NCBI GenBank assembly: GCA_964354135.1
Contig: CAYGZA010000116.1
Coordinates: forward strand, 1-17,175
Origin: CAYGZA01 sp964354135
Lineage (GTDB): Bacteria > Planctomycetota > Planctomycetia > Pirellulales > Thermoguttaceae
Direction of reading: 5' to 3'
Length of the DNA stretch: 17,175 nucleotides
Under the pieces are notes generated by a model, which saw only the letters and a list, made by a program, of their open reading frames with translations, was not told where the DNA came from and did not search any database. Of this stretch, positions 7,225 to 14,723 are shown piece by piece. The position numbers and the translations under genes are program-made. The first letter of the stretch is position 1. The number at the start of each line of letters is the position of its first letter.

Positions 7225-8565
7225 TCAATTGGCCAACTCTTCGAGCATCTTCACTGCCTCATCAACGATCCGCTCGCCGGTGCCGGGCTCGGCGTAGCTG
7301 TGGAAGCCGGTCCACACCTGGTAGCCGCCCAGCTTGTGGGCTTCCCGATCCGGGGTGTAGCCGATCCAGTCGTTGGCCAGCTCCACGACGACCGTGTTCT
7401 TGAAGGGCGAGCGGCGCTTGAGGTCCATGCCGAGCTTCGTGAAGAACTCCGCGGGTACGCCGACCATCGCCACGTCGCCGATCGCGATTGCCTGCACCCA
7501 GGTCGTCCGCTCCTGAGCTTGCTGCGGGGCCAACTCCTTCCGCATCTTGCGGAAGACCTCGATCACCGGCTCGGCGTGGGGCTGACCGATTCGTTTCTTG
7601 CAGTACTCGCTCACTGCCTGCTGTTCGGCGACCTCGTCGAACGTGCGGACCTTGAAGACAAACGGCCGCTTCAGCGCCGCCAGCTTGCGGACCTCTTGGG
7701 GCTCGGTCCGGGCCTGTGTATCAAGCACAGCTCCCTTGATCCGGTCGAACGCCTCCTTCGCGCCCATGTTGTAGACGTGGGTGGACCCCGACGCCCCCTC
7801 AAGAAACGCCACCGTGCCGCCGAGTTCTCTTTCCAGCTCTTGTGCCGCCATGCCGTAGAAAGCCGGGGACCGCACGCCGGCCTTCAGCGTCCCGATGCTG
7901 TGCGAGGAGTGGCCGAAAAGCAACGCCTGGAGCTTGCCCGCCGGGCTGCGAAAGGCCAGCACGGGCAGGTCGGGATCGAACGGCCCGGTGGGACCTGCGG
8001 CATCGTCCCGTGGACCGACCCAGAAGATGGTGCCGTCCTTCAAGAGCAGCCGGCTGTTCATCCCGACCGTCTTCTCCGTGCCGAGCTTGAAGTGGAAGGT
8101 CGTGTCGGCCATTGCCGCCCGGGCATCGCGGACGGCCTTGACAACCCCCTCCTGCAAGCGGCGGCAGAACGCCTCCGCGCGCCCGTAGCCGTGGACCTTG
8201 ATCGTGCTCGGGGCATGATGGGTATGGGTGGCACAAACCAAGACGTGGGACGCCGGGATGCCGCAGGTCTTCTCGATCTCGGCGATCGCCGCGTCGGCAA
8301 GATCGCGGGTAATCATGAGCACGTCGCAGGCCACGATCGCCACCGGAGCAGCCCCGGACTTCTCCACCACCACGGCGACGGCGCGGAGCTTTCCCTCCTG
8401 CCCCTTGACGTAGCCCGGACCGATCCCGCCGGCAATGGGCATCGAGTCGTCGGCCTCCAGCTCCGCAGCCCCCGTCCCGACCCGCAGCCCCGCGGCATCG
8501 GCACCGGCGACTGCCATTCCCACGGCGAGCCATGCGCCTGCCATCACTGCGATTAGAGTTCTCAT
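7225..8565 (-). CDS. Secreted neutral/alkaline ceramidase-like hydrolase
   Basis: The 446-residue protein has a signal peptide (about 1-24, ending AGADAAG) and then a neutral/alkaline non-lysosomal ceramidase N-terminal-type domain. Signs are the early IGPGYVKGQEGKLRA region, the strand VAIVACDVLMITRDL and the likely zinc site CATHTHHAPS (111-120). Further signs are a second His region LLFGHSSHSIG (215-225), the LEGASGS turn where the family has its Ser region (about 255-261), and ANDWIGYTPDREAHKLGGYQ near the end. True ceramidases cut the amide bond of ceramides and are longer, with an extra C-terminal domain that is missing here. Short family members are frequent in planctomycetes with unknown substrates, so the reaction is not assured. 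GGAG lies 10 nt before ATG 8565. It follows the ABC ATPase gene by 38 bp, probably in one transcript. Confidence 0.82.
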   Translation of the reverse strand: MRTLIAVMAGAWLAVGMAVAGADAAGLRVGTGAAELEADDSMPIAGGIGPGYVKGQEGKLRAVAVVVEKSGAAPVAIVACDVLMITRDLADAAIAEIEKTCGIPASHVLVCATHTHHAPSTIKVHGYGRAEAFCRRLQEGVVKAVRDARAAMADTTFHFKLGTEKTVGMNSRLLLKDGTIFWVGPRDDAAGPTGPFDPDLPVLAFRSPAGKLQALLFGHSSHSIGTLKAGVRSPAFYGMAAQELERELGGTVAFLEGASGSTHVYNMGAKEAFDRIKGAVLDTQARTEPQEVRKLAALKRPFVFKVRTFDEVAEQQAVSEYCKKRIGQPHAEPVIEVFRKMRKELAPQQAQERTTWVQAIAIGDVAMVGVPAEFFTKLGMDLKRRSPFKNTVVVELANDWIGYTPDREAHKLGGYQVWTGFHSYAEPGTGERIVDEAVKMLEELAN

Positions 8566-8603
8566 CGCCTCAAGTCTCCATGAGCCTGATGCCTACGTCG
8601 GAG

Positions 8604-9755
8604 TCATTGTAGTTCATCGCGATTACCTCTTACAGCCGGGCAAAGGTTGATGCCGGTTCCGCTCCCCGGCGGGTCGTCCGCCGCAAAAAAGTGCATCGCG
8701 TTCGGATCGAAGTGGAGCAGAACGGCCGCGCCGCGCTCGGACCGGTCGCGGCAGTCGCCCCGGGCCACCAGCCGCCGGTGCCGCTCCGTGGTCACGTATA
8801 CGTGCAGCCGGTCCCCCAGCGGCTCGATGAAATCGACCGTTGCCCTAAGCGCGTTATCGGATGGGTCTGCCGGCCGCCGCAGTTCGATATTCTCCGGCCG
8901 AATGCCCAGCACCACCTTCTTCCGGAGTTGGCCGGCCAAGGGTCTGGCAGCCCAATCCGGCAGGGGCAGTCGGTCAGCCCCTTCGTCGAACCACAGCCGG
9001 CCGCTCTCCTCGAGGATCGTCCCCTCCAAGAAGTTCATCGGCGGCGAGCCCAGGAACCCGGCCACGAACCGATTGGCCGGCCGGCGATACACGTCCAGCG
9101 GGTCACCCACTTGCTGGACCCGCCCCTGGCGGACTACGGCCACGCGCCGGCCCAAGGTCATGGCCTCTTCTTGATCGTGGGTCACGTAGATGATCGTGGT
9201 TCCGAGGCGATGATGCAGCCGCCTCAGTTCCGCCCGCATTTCCAGCCGCAGCGGTGCATCGAGGTGTGCCAGCGGCTCGTCGAGCAGGAAGCACGCCGGG
9301 CGGCGGACGATCGCCCGGGCAAGGGCCACCCGCTGCGCCTCGCCGCCGGAAAGCCCCTGCGGTTTGCGGTTGAGCAGATGCTCGATTCCCAGGAGCCCTG
9401 CCGCCTCCGCAACCCGCTCGCCAGTCGCGGCCTTGGGGACCTTGCGCAGCCGCAGCGAGAAGGCCACGTTGCGATAGACGCTCATGTGGGGATACAGGGC
9501 GCCGTTCTGAAAGACCATGGCCACGTCGCGGTCTTTCGGCGCCAGGCGGTTGACCACGCGATCGCCGATCGAGATGGTGCCTTGCGAGACCTCCTCCAGC
9601 CCGGCGATCAGCCGCAGCGTCGTCGTCTTGCCGCAGCCGGAGGGCCCAACCAAGACGAGCAGCTCCCCGTCGGCCACCTCCAGGCTGAGATCATCAACGG
9701 CCCGGATGCCGTTGGCATAAAGATGGGACACGTGCTCCAAGAGAAGCCGGGCCAC
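8604..9755 (-). CDS. ABC transporter ATP-binding protein, MalK/UgpC type
   Basis: This is the energy-coupling ATPase of a carbohydrate or glycerol-phosphate importer. It has 383 residues. Walker A GPSGCGKTT is at 37-45, the Q-loop at Q83, the signature LSGGEAQRV at 135-143, Walker B FLLDEP with catalytic E160, and H-loop H193 in VTHDQEEA. After about residue 235 comes the regulatory domain of the MalK group, introduced by GSPPMNFLEG, with LGIRPENIEL and a final region to LHFDPNAMHFF. The signature has GEA in place of the commoner GQ. The start is GTG 9755, one base after the stop of the beta-helix gene, so translation is probably coupled. No permease or binding-protein gene is in the window; it may serve permeases encoded elsewhere, as MsmK-type ATPases do. 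Confidence 0.88.
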   Translation of the reverse strand: MARLLLEHVSHLYANGIRAVDDLSLEVADGELLVLVGPSGCGKTTTLRLIAGLEEVSQGTISIGDRVVNRLAPKDRDVAMVFQNGALYPHMSVYRNVAFSLRLRKVPKAATGERVAEAAGLLGIEHLLNRKPQGLSGGEAQRVALARAIVRRPACFLLDEPLAHLDAPLRLEMRAELRRLHHRLGTTIIYVTHDQEEAMTLGRRVAVVRQGRVQQVGDPLDVYRRPANRFVAGFLGSPPMNFLEGTILEESGRLWFDEGADRLPLPDWAARPLAGQLRKKVVLGIRPENIELRRPADPSDNALRATVDFIEPLGDRLHVYVTTERHRRLVARGDCRDRSERGAAVLLHFDPNAMHFFAADDPPGSGTGINLCPAVRGNRDELQ

Positions 9756-9756
9756 G

Positions 9757-12012
9757 TCACTGTGCCTTGATCGCGACGTTCTGCTGCCTGGGCGGCAACT
9801 CCACCCGCGCGCCGTGCGGGTTGTTTACCTTGATCGTGCCCCGGACGTTGGATAGCCCGACGTCCTTGCTTTTCACGCCGGTAGCGAGGAAGGGGCGGTC
9901 CTGGCGGTCCTCGACCAGGCAATCGACGAGCTCGACCCCGCCGAGCCGCGCGGCCAGATCATCGCGGCGGGCGTCCAGGGCGATCGGGAAGCCCCGCTTC
10001 CGCGCCGTGTCCTTGAAGGTGCAGCGCACAAACCGCACGTCTGCCGCCTCGGCCGATTTGTCGAACACGTAAGCCCCGGGCCCGTCGATCCCTTCCACGG
10101 CGACGTCCTCGAACTGGACGAGCCCCTTGGGCCCGGCGTCGCGGATCGCGCCCACCCCGATCCCGAAGGCCCCACAGCGGCGGACCGTGCAGCCCTCAAT
10201 GCGGATCGAGAGCGGGCGCGACTCGGCGGAAAGGGGCTTCAGGTAGCCATAGATGCCCGGACCGACGTTGTCCTCGACGAGGCAGCGGCGAATCACGCAG
10301 TTGACGAGCCGCTCCTCCACGAGGTTCGGCTCCAGGTCGATGCCAGCCTGTGGGGCCGTCCCCCGGGTATTCAGCAGCCGGCAATCCTCGATGAGCAGGT
10401 TCTCGGCCGAGATCACGCTGATTCCCTGGCGGTGGTTGTTGTCGCAGGTGACGTTCCGGATGACGATGTCCCGGCAGTAGTTCTGCTTCTGCGTAGCCCC
10501 GAGGTAGATGCCGTCGCCGCCGCTGTCGCGAAGCGTCAGCCCGAGGACCTGGACATTGGTCGAGCCGACGATCTCAAGCGTGTGCCGCCACTCGCCCTTC
10601 TTGTAGGGCGGCTTCGTGTAGTCCTCCTTGTTCATGCGGAACGTCGCCCCCTCGCCGCGCAGGGTGATGTTCTGGCGGCCGGCCGCCTGGACCAGTGGCT
10701 CGCTGGGCGCGAGGAACTTGCCCCTCATCGCGGCGAGAACCACTCCGGCCTCGAACACGATCTCCTGGTTGCTCGCCAGCCGGATCGTCCTGGAAACGAT
10801 CCACGGCTTGCCCATGTCGGGCACGATGAGTTTCTTGGCGCCCGAATCCACCGCAGCCTGAAGGGCCTCCGTTGCGTCCGCCGGATCGAACCCCCACCAC
10901 GCAGCGCTGCCCTCCAGCCGCTTGCCGGCCTTCACTTCGGCCACAAGCTCCGGGTTCTTCACCTCGAGCGACGCGGTCGGGGTTGCGCCGTCTGCCGGCT
11001 TCATCAGCTTCCAGCCGTCCGGGGAGACCTCCAGCCGCGTGTGGCCTTTGTGCTGGTCGTAAACCTGGTGCATTTCGTCGATCGAGTCGAAGTAACCGAC
11101 GACAAAGGCCGCGCTGAACGACTCGCCGGCCTTGATCGGCCGGCCGCCGAATTCCTCGATCATGCAGACGTATCCCCGCTGGTGGCACCACGCCTCGCTC
11201 ACGACCGACGGCTCCAGCGTCATGCCCGCCAGCCAGGGGCCGCTCTTGCCCGTCTTGGGATCCCGCAACTGGTACGCGCGGATGAAGCGGTCCGGCAGCT
11301 TGTCCGCGCCGCGGCGATAAATGTACTTGCCGTCGGGCGGGAAGTCCTCAAAGAACCGGTCGGCCGGAAGCGTGCCGGAATAGCTCAAGTAAATCGCTCC
11401 GAACGTGTCCCCCCGCTGGTGCCGGACGTGGCCCGGCATGTCGATCCGCAGGAACATCGCCTCGCTCGAGTTGACCGCGTCGATCTTGTCCATCGAGACG
11501 AAGTACCGCTTGCCCGCGGGGAACACCAGCACTTGCGTCCACGCCGAACCGGTCTTTTTTCCCGGCGCCGCGGTGCGGTACTTGAAATCCTGCCGCACGG
11601 CGACGAAGTCCTTGCCGCGGATCACCGCCGGCTGAAGCTGGCGGGCCTGGGTGCAGATCTGCGGGCCTTCGAGGGACCGCTTCCGGATCTGGCCGTGATA
11701 GAGGATGCCGTAGTGGTAGACCAGCTCCGGATCGAGCTTGTCGCGGTATGCCTCGTCGCTCCCGGGCTCCATGATCCAGTCGACGATGTCCAGCCCGAAG
11801 CCGGCATCGCGGAAGCCGGTCTTCTTGTCCAGGAAGGACTGGGCGGCGACGCCGCTGACGTACCCCTTCTTGCGGACCGCCGCCTCCAGTTGCGGCGTCG
11901 TGATCTTGATCTCCTCGTCGCTCTCGGTGACTGCGAACTCGGCCGCCGGACAAACGGACCCGGCCGAGAGCAGGAGCCACACCGCCGCCGCAAAGCACGT
12001 CGATCGCGCCAT
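9757..12012 (-). CDS. Secreted right-handed parallel beta-helix protein with unrecognised N-terminal domain
   Basis: It has 751 residues. A signal peptide (1-24, hydrophobic AAAVWLLLSAG, ending CPAAEF) suggests secretion. Residues about 27-335 form a large beta-rich domain I do not recognise, with motifs such as GFGLDIVDWIMEPGSDEAYR and WLAGMTLEPSVVSEAW. Residues about 375-730 are a pectate-lyase-like beta-helix. They begin FDPADATEALQAAVDSGAKK, typical of this fold, then repeat short strands such as NITLRGEGATF, NVQVLGLTLRDSGGDGIYLG, DIVIRNVTC and LLIEDCRLL. Such helices usually bind or cut acidic or branched polysaccharides; no catalytic residues can be assigned. AGGAGG stands 6 nt before ATG 12012, and a sigma70-like promoter is upstream. 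It is the first gene of the run with the ABC ATPase and ceramidase-like protein, supporting a link to glycan use. Confidence 0.82.
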   Translation of the reverse strand: MARSTCFAAAVWLLLSAGSVCPAAEFAVTESDEEIKITTPQLEAAVRKKGYVSGVAAQSFLDKKTGFRDAGFGLDIVDWIMEPGSDEAYRDKLDPELVYHYGILYHGQIRKRSLEGPQICTQARQLQPAVIRGKDFVAVRQDFKYRTAAPGKKTGSAWTQVLVFPAGKRYFVSMDKIDAVNSSEAMFLRIDMPGHVRHQRGDTFGAIYLSYSGTLPADRFFEDFPPDGKYIYRRGADKLPDRFIRAYQLRDPKTGKSGPWLAGMTLEPSVVSEAWCHQRGYVCMIEEFGGRPIKAGESFSAAFVVGYFDSIDEMHQVYDQHKGHTRLEVSPDGWKLMKPADGATPTASLEVKNPELVAEVKAGKRLEGSAAWWGFDPADATEALQAAVDSGAKKLIVPDMGKPWIVSRTIRLASNQEIVFEAGVVLAAMRGKFLAPSEPLVQAAGRQNITLRGEGATFRMNKEDYTKPPYKKGEWRHTLEIVGSTNVQVLGLTLRDSGGDGIYLGATQKQNYCRDIVIRNVTCDNNHRQGISVISAENLLIEDCRLLNTRGTAPQAGIDLEPNLVEERLVNCVIRRCLVEDNVGPGIYGYLKPLSAESRPLSIRIEGCTVRRCGAFGIGVGAIRDAGPKGLVQFEDVAVEGIDGPGAYVFDKSAEAADVRFVRCTFKDTARKRGFPIALDARRDDLAARLGGVELVDCLVEDRQDRPFLATGVKSKDVGLSNVRGTIKVNNPHGARVELPPRQQNVAIKAQ

Positions 12013-12051
12013 GGTCTTCCTCCTCGCCTGCTGGCACCTCGGGCGCCGTGT

Positions 12052-12080
12052 ATGCTAGAATGGCGGTCCGCCGGGGTCAA
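12052..12080 (-). promoter_or_regulatory. Sigma70-type promoter for the beta-helix / ABC ATPase / ceramidase-like run
   Basis: On the minus strand TTGACC (12080-12075), a 17-bp spacer and TAGCAT (12057-12052) match the sigma70 consensus at 5 and 4 of 6 positions. Transcription would begin near 12045, about 33 bp before ATG 12012. On the plus strand the same bases contain TAGAAT (12056-12061) as a possible -10 for the GH2 gene, but no good -35 goes with it. The 87-bp space thus serves two divergent genes, and the two polymerase sites may overlap. Confidence 0.45.
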
Positions 12081-12084
12081 GCAT

Positions 12085-12090
12085 AAGGAG
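12085..12090 (+). promoter_or_regulatory. Ribosome binding site that fixes the GH2 start
   Basis: AAGGAG lies 9 nt before ATG 12100, which opens directly into a signal peptide. The same frame is open far upstream, opposite the beta-helix gene, but that part is a non-coding shadow; this site sets the true start. Confidence 0.65.
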
Positions 12091-12099
12091 CTTCTCGTG

Positions 12100-14628
12100 A
12101 TGCGATCTGTCCCGCGTTGTTCGTGGCTGGTTGCGATCGGTGCGGCTTGCGCCACGTTCTCGGGTGCTCGACCGGCGCCCGCCCAACAAGGCCGCCGCGT
12201 TGTCCCGCTCGACGGGACTTGGGAGATTGCTGAAGGCTCCCCGGAGAAGACCCCGCAGGCGTTCGACCGCCGCGTGAGGGTGCCCGGATTGGCCGACATG
12301 GCTCAGCCCGCGTTTGCCGCCGTCGGCGACCAGCAGAGCGGCCGGCACCGTCAAGCATTCTGGTATCGCCGCACCTTCGCCGTCGACGGTCCCATCCCCG
12401 CGGTGGCCCGGCTGAAGATCCGTCAGGCCATGTTCGGCGCCCGGGTCTTCGTGAACGGCCAACTTGCCGGCGACCACCTGCCGTGCTTCACTTCGGGCGA
12501 GTTCGACGTCCGCAAGCTCCTCAAAGGCCCCGGCGAGACCAACGAGCTGGTCATTCGCGTCGGGGCCCATCGCAGCGTGCTGCCCAAGGGTATGCCCGAC
12601 GGCTTCGATTTTGAGAAGATCCGCTACATCCCCGGGATCTTCGATTCGGTGGACCTGATCCTCTGCGGCACGCCCCGCGTGGCCAACGTCCAGGCGGTTC
12701 CCGACCTGGAAGGGAAGGCCGTGCGGGTCGTCGCCGAGATCGACGGACCGGGAGGCGCGGCCGGCGCCGGGGCCACTTTCCAGGTCCGCGAGGCCGCGAC
12801 CGGCAACGTCGTCGGCTCGGGCCAGACCCCGTTGCCTGCCGCGAGCGGCCTGAGAACCGTGGACGTCCGGGTTCCCATCCAAGGCTGCCGCTTCTGGTCG
12901 CCGGAGGACCCGTTCTTGTACGAGCTCGATGTCTCGACGGGGGCCGACACCCTGCGGGCACGGTTCGGAATGCGGAGTTTCCGCTTCGACCCCAAGAGCG
13001 GCAAGGCCCTGCTCAACGGCAAGCCGTATCCGCTGCGGGGGACGAACGTGTGCGTCTTTCGCTTTGCGGAAGACCCCAGCCGGGGTGATCGCCCTTGGCG
13101 CGAGGAGTGGGTCCGCCGGCTTCACCGGGCGTTTCGCAGCATGCACTGGAACTCGATCCGCTATTGCATCGGCTTCCCGCCGGAGCTCTGGTACCGCATC
13201 GCCGACGAAGAGGGCCTCATGATCCAGGACGAGTTTCCCATCTGGTACGGCGGGCAATGGCCCCCTGAGCTGAAGGCCGACGCCCTCGTCAAGGAATATA
13301 CCGAATGGATGCGGGAGCGGTGGAACCACCCGTGCGTGGTCATCTGGGACGCCCAGAACGAATCGATCACGCCGGAGACGGGCAAGGCGATTGCGGGCGT
13401 CCGCCGCCTGGACCTTTCGGACCGCCCGTGGGACAACGGCTGGTCGCCGCCGGCCTCGCCCGGCGACTGCTACGAGGCCCATCCCTACGCGTACGGCAAC
13501 CCTGCGTTTCGCCTTTCCAGCTTCGCGAAGCTTCCGGGGGCCCCCGGCGTTCCCGGCGGGCTGGGCGGGAACGTCTTTCCCAACACCGCGAAGAACCCCG
13601 TGATCATCAACGAGTACGGCTGGCTGTGGCTGAACCGCGACGGCTCCGCTACGACGCTCTCCAAGAAGGCTTACGAGACGCTGCTGGGGCCGGATTCCAC
13701 GGCCGCCCAGCGCCGCGAGCTCTACGCCCGGCTCCTGGCCGCGAAGACCGAGTTCTGGCGCTGCCGCCGCCAAGTGGCCGGCGTCCTGCACTTCTGCGGC
13801 TTGGGGTATTCGCGGCCCGACGGGCAAACGAGCGATAACTTCCTCGACATCGAGAAACTCAACCTGGAGCCGAGCTTCCAGAAGTACGTCGGCGATGCCT
13901 TCTCGCCGGTAGGGCTGATGGTGGATTTCTGGGACGACGATCCGCCGGCGGGAAAGACCCGGCAACTGCCGGTCGTGGTCATCAACGATCTCTATGCCGA
14001 GTGGCAAGGCTCGGTCCGCCTTCGGCTCCTGCGGGACGACCACGCGGTGGCCGACGAGTCGCAGCCGTGCCGCGTTGCCGGGTTGGGAACGCGGACGCTG
14101 ACCTTCGCGGTCAAGATCCCCGCGGAGCCGGGCCGCTACCGGCTCGTGGCCGGCCTGGTCGCGGCCGGGCGGCCGCCGGTCGAGAGCCTGCGCGACTTCG
14201 CCATCCTCACCGAGGGCCAGCGTCGGGCTCGGGACGGCATCGCCAAGGGCAGGCCGGTGACTGCCTCTTCGAGCGTGACGGTCGGCGGCGAGCACTTTCC
14301 TGCCCAGGCCGCCGTCGACGGCGACCCCACGACCCGATGGTCGTCGGAGTTCTCCGATCCGCAGTGGATCGCCGCGGACCTCGGCCGGCCGGTGAAGATC
14401 GCCCGCGTCGAGCTGGTCTGGGAAGCGGCCTACGGCAAGTCCTACACGATCGACGTATCGCCGGACGGCAAGACCTGGAAAACGGCGTACTCGACGGACT
14501 CCGGCAAAGGCGGGAGCGAGGTGATCCGCTTCGCGCCCGTCGAGGCCCGCTGGGTTCGCATGCACGGCGCCAAGCGCGGAACGCCTTTCGGGTACTCGCT
14601 GTGGGAATTCAAGGTATTCGGGGAATAG
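12100..14628 (+). CDS. Secreted GH2 glycosidase (beta-galactosidase/glucuronidase-like) with C-terminal F5/8-type domain
   Basis: GH2 enzymes remove beta-linked sugars such as galactose, mannose or glucuronic acid by a retaining mechanism. The protein has 842 residues. A signal peptide (1-29) ends around ARPAPAQQ. The sugar-binding jelly roll covers about 32-190 (VPLDGTWEI, FWYRRTF, ARVFVNGQLAGDH), then an immunoglobulin-like domain to about 297. The TIM barrel runs from about 300, with the family stretch LNGKPYPLRGTN. The acid/base is E421 in WDAQNE and the likely nucleophile E505 in NEYGWLW. After about 600 comes a beta domain, then a discoidin / F5/8 type C domain (about 711-842) with AAVDGDPTTRWSSEF and LWEFKVFGE, which usually binds glycans. 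Residue roles are assigned by motif; the exact sugar is unknown. It is transcribed away from the beta-helix gene from a shared 87-bp space. Confidence 0.9.
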   Translation: MRSVPRCSWLVAIGAACATFSGARPAPAQQGRRVVPLDGTWEIAEGSPEKTPQAFDRRVRVPGLADMAQPAFAAVGDQQSGRHRQAFWYRRTFAVDGPIPAVARLKIRQAMFGARVFVNGQLAGDHLPCFTSGEFDVRKLLKGPGETNELVIRVGAHRSVLPKGMPDGFDFEKIRYIPGIFDSVDLILCGTPRVANVQAVPDLEGKAVRVVAEIDGPGGAAGAGATFQVREAATGNVVGSGQTPLPAASGLRTVDVRVPIQGCRFWSPEDPFLYELDVSTGADTLRARFGMRSFRFDPKSGKALLNGKPYPLRGTNVCVFRFAEDPSRGDRPWREEWVRRLHRAFRSMHWNSIRYCIGFPPELWYRIADEEGLMIQDEFPIWYGGQWPPELKADALVKEYTEWMRERWNHPCVVIWDAQNESITPETGKAIAGVRRLDLSDRPWDNGWSPPASPGDCYEAHPYAYGNPAFRLSSFAKLPGAPGVPGGLGGNVFPNTAKNPVIINEYGWLWLNRDGSATTLSKKAYETLLGPDSTAAQRRELYARLLAAKTEFWRCRRQVAGVLHFCGLGYSRPDGQTSDNFLDIEKLNLEPSFQKYVGDAFSPVGLMVDFWDDDPPAGKTRQLPVVVINDLYAEWQGSVRLRLLRDDHAVADESQPCRVAGLGTRTLTFAVKIPAEPGRYRLVAGLVAAGRPPVESLRDFAILTEGQRRARDGIAKGRPVTASSSVTVGGEHFPAQAAVDGDPTTRWSSEFSDPQWIAADLGRPVKIARVELVWEAAYGKSYTIDVSPDGKTWKTAYSTDSGKGGSEVIRFAPVEARWVRMHGAKRGTPFGYSLWEFKVFGE

Positions 14629-14647
14629 GCTCCCCACGCGACCGGCG

Positions 14648-14681
14648 CCAAAGCCCACGGGTCGCAGCCCGCGGGCCTTGG
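14648..14681 (+). terminator. Strong hairpin after the GH2 gene
   Basis: The arms CCAAAGCCCACGGG (14648-14661) and CCCGCGGGCCTTGG (14668-14681) pair at 12 of 14 positions around a 6-nt loop, 19 bp after the GH2 stop. No T-run follows, so it may be a factor-assisted terminator or an RNA-stabilising hairpin rather than a classical intrinsic terminator. Genes on both sides point the same way, so it could separate their expression. Confidence 0.45.
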
Positions 14682-14723
14682 AATGGCAAGGCGGCGTGCG
14701 TGGGCATTCGCGGGCGTCGTAAG

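Noticed and set aside
7300..8556. A 418-codon plus-strand frame opposite the ceramidase-like gene
   Set aside because: It has no domain and shadow-like composition; the minus-strand gene has a signal peptide and family motifs.
8691..9770. A 359-codon plus-strand frame opposite the ABC ATPase
   Set aside because: The minus strand carries every ABC ATPase motif; this frame is its shadow.
10432..12099. A 556-codon in-frame extension upstream of the GH2 start
   Set aside because: It runs opposite the beta-helix gene and has no recognisable domain. A strong ribosome site and a signal peptide at 12100 mark the real start.
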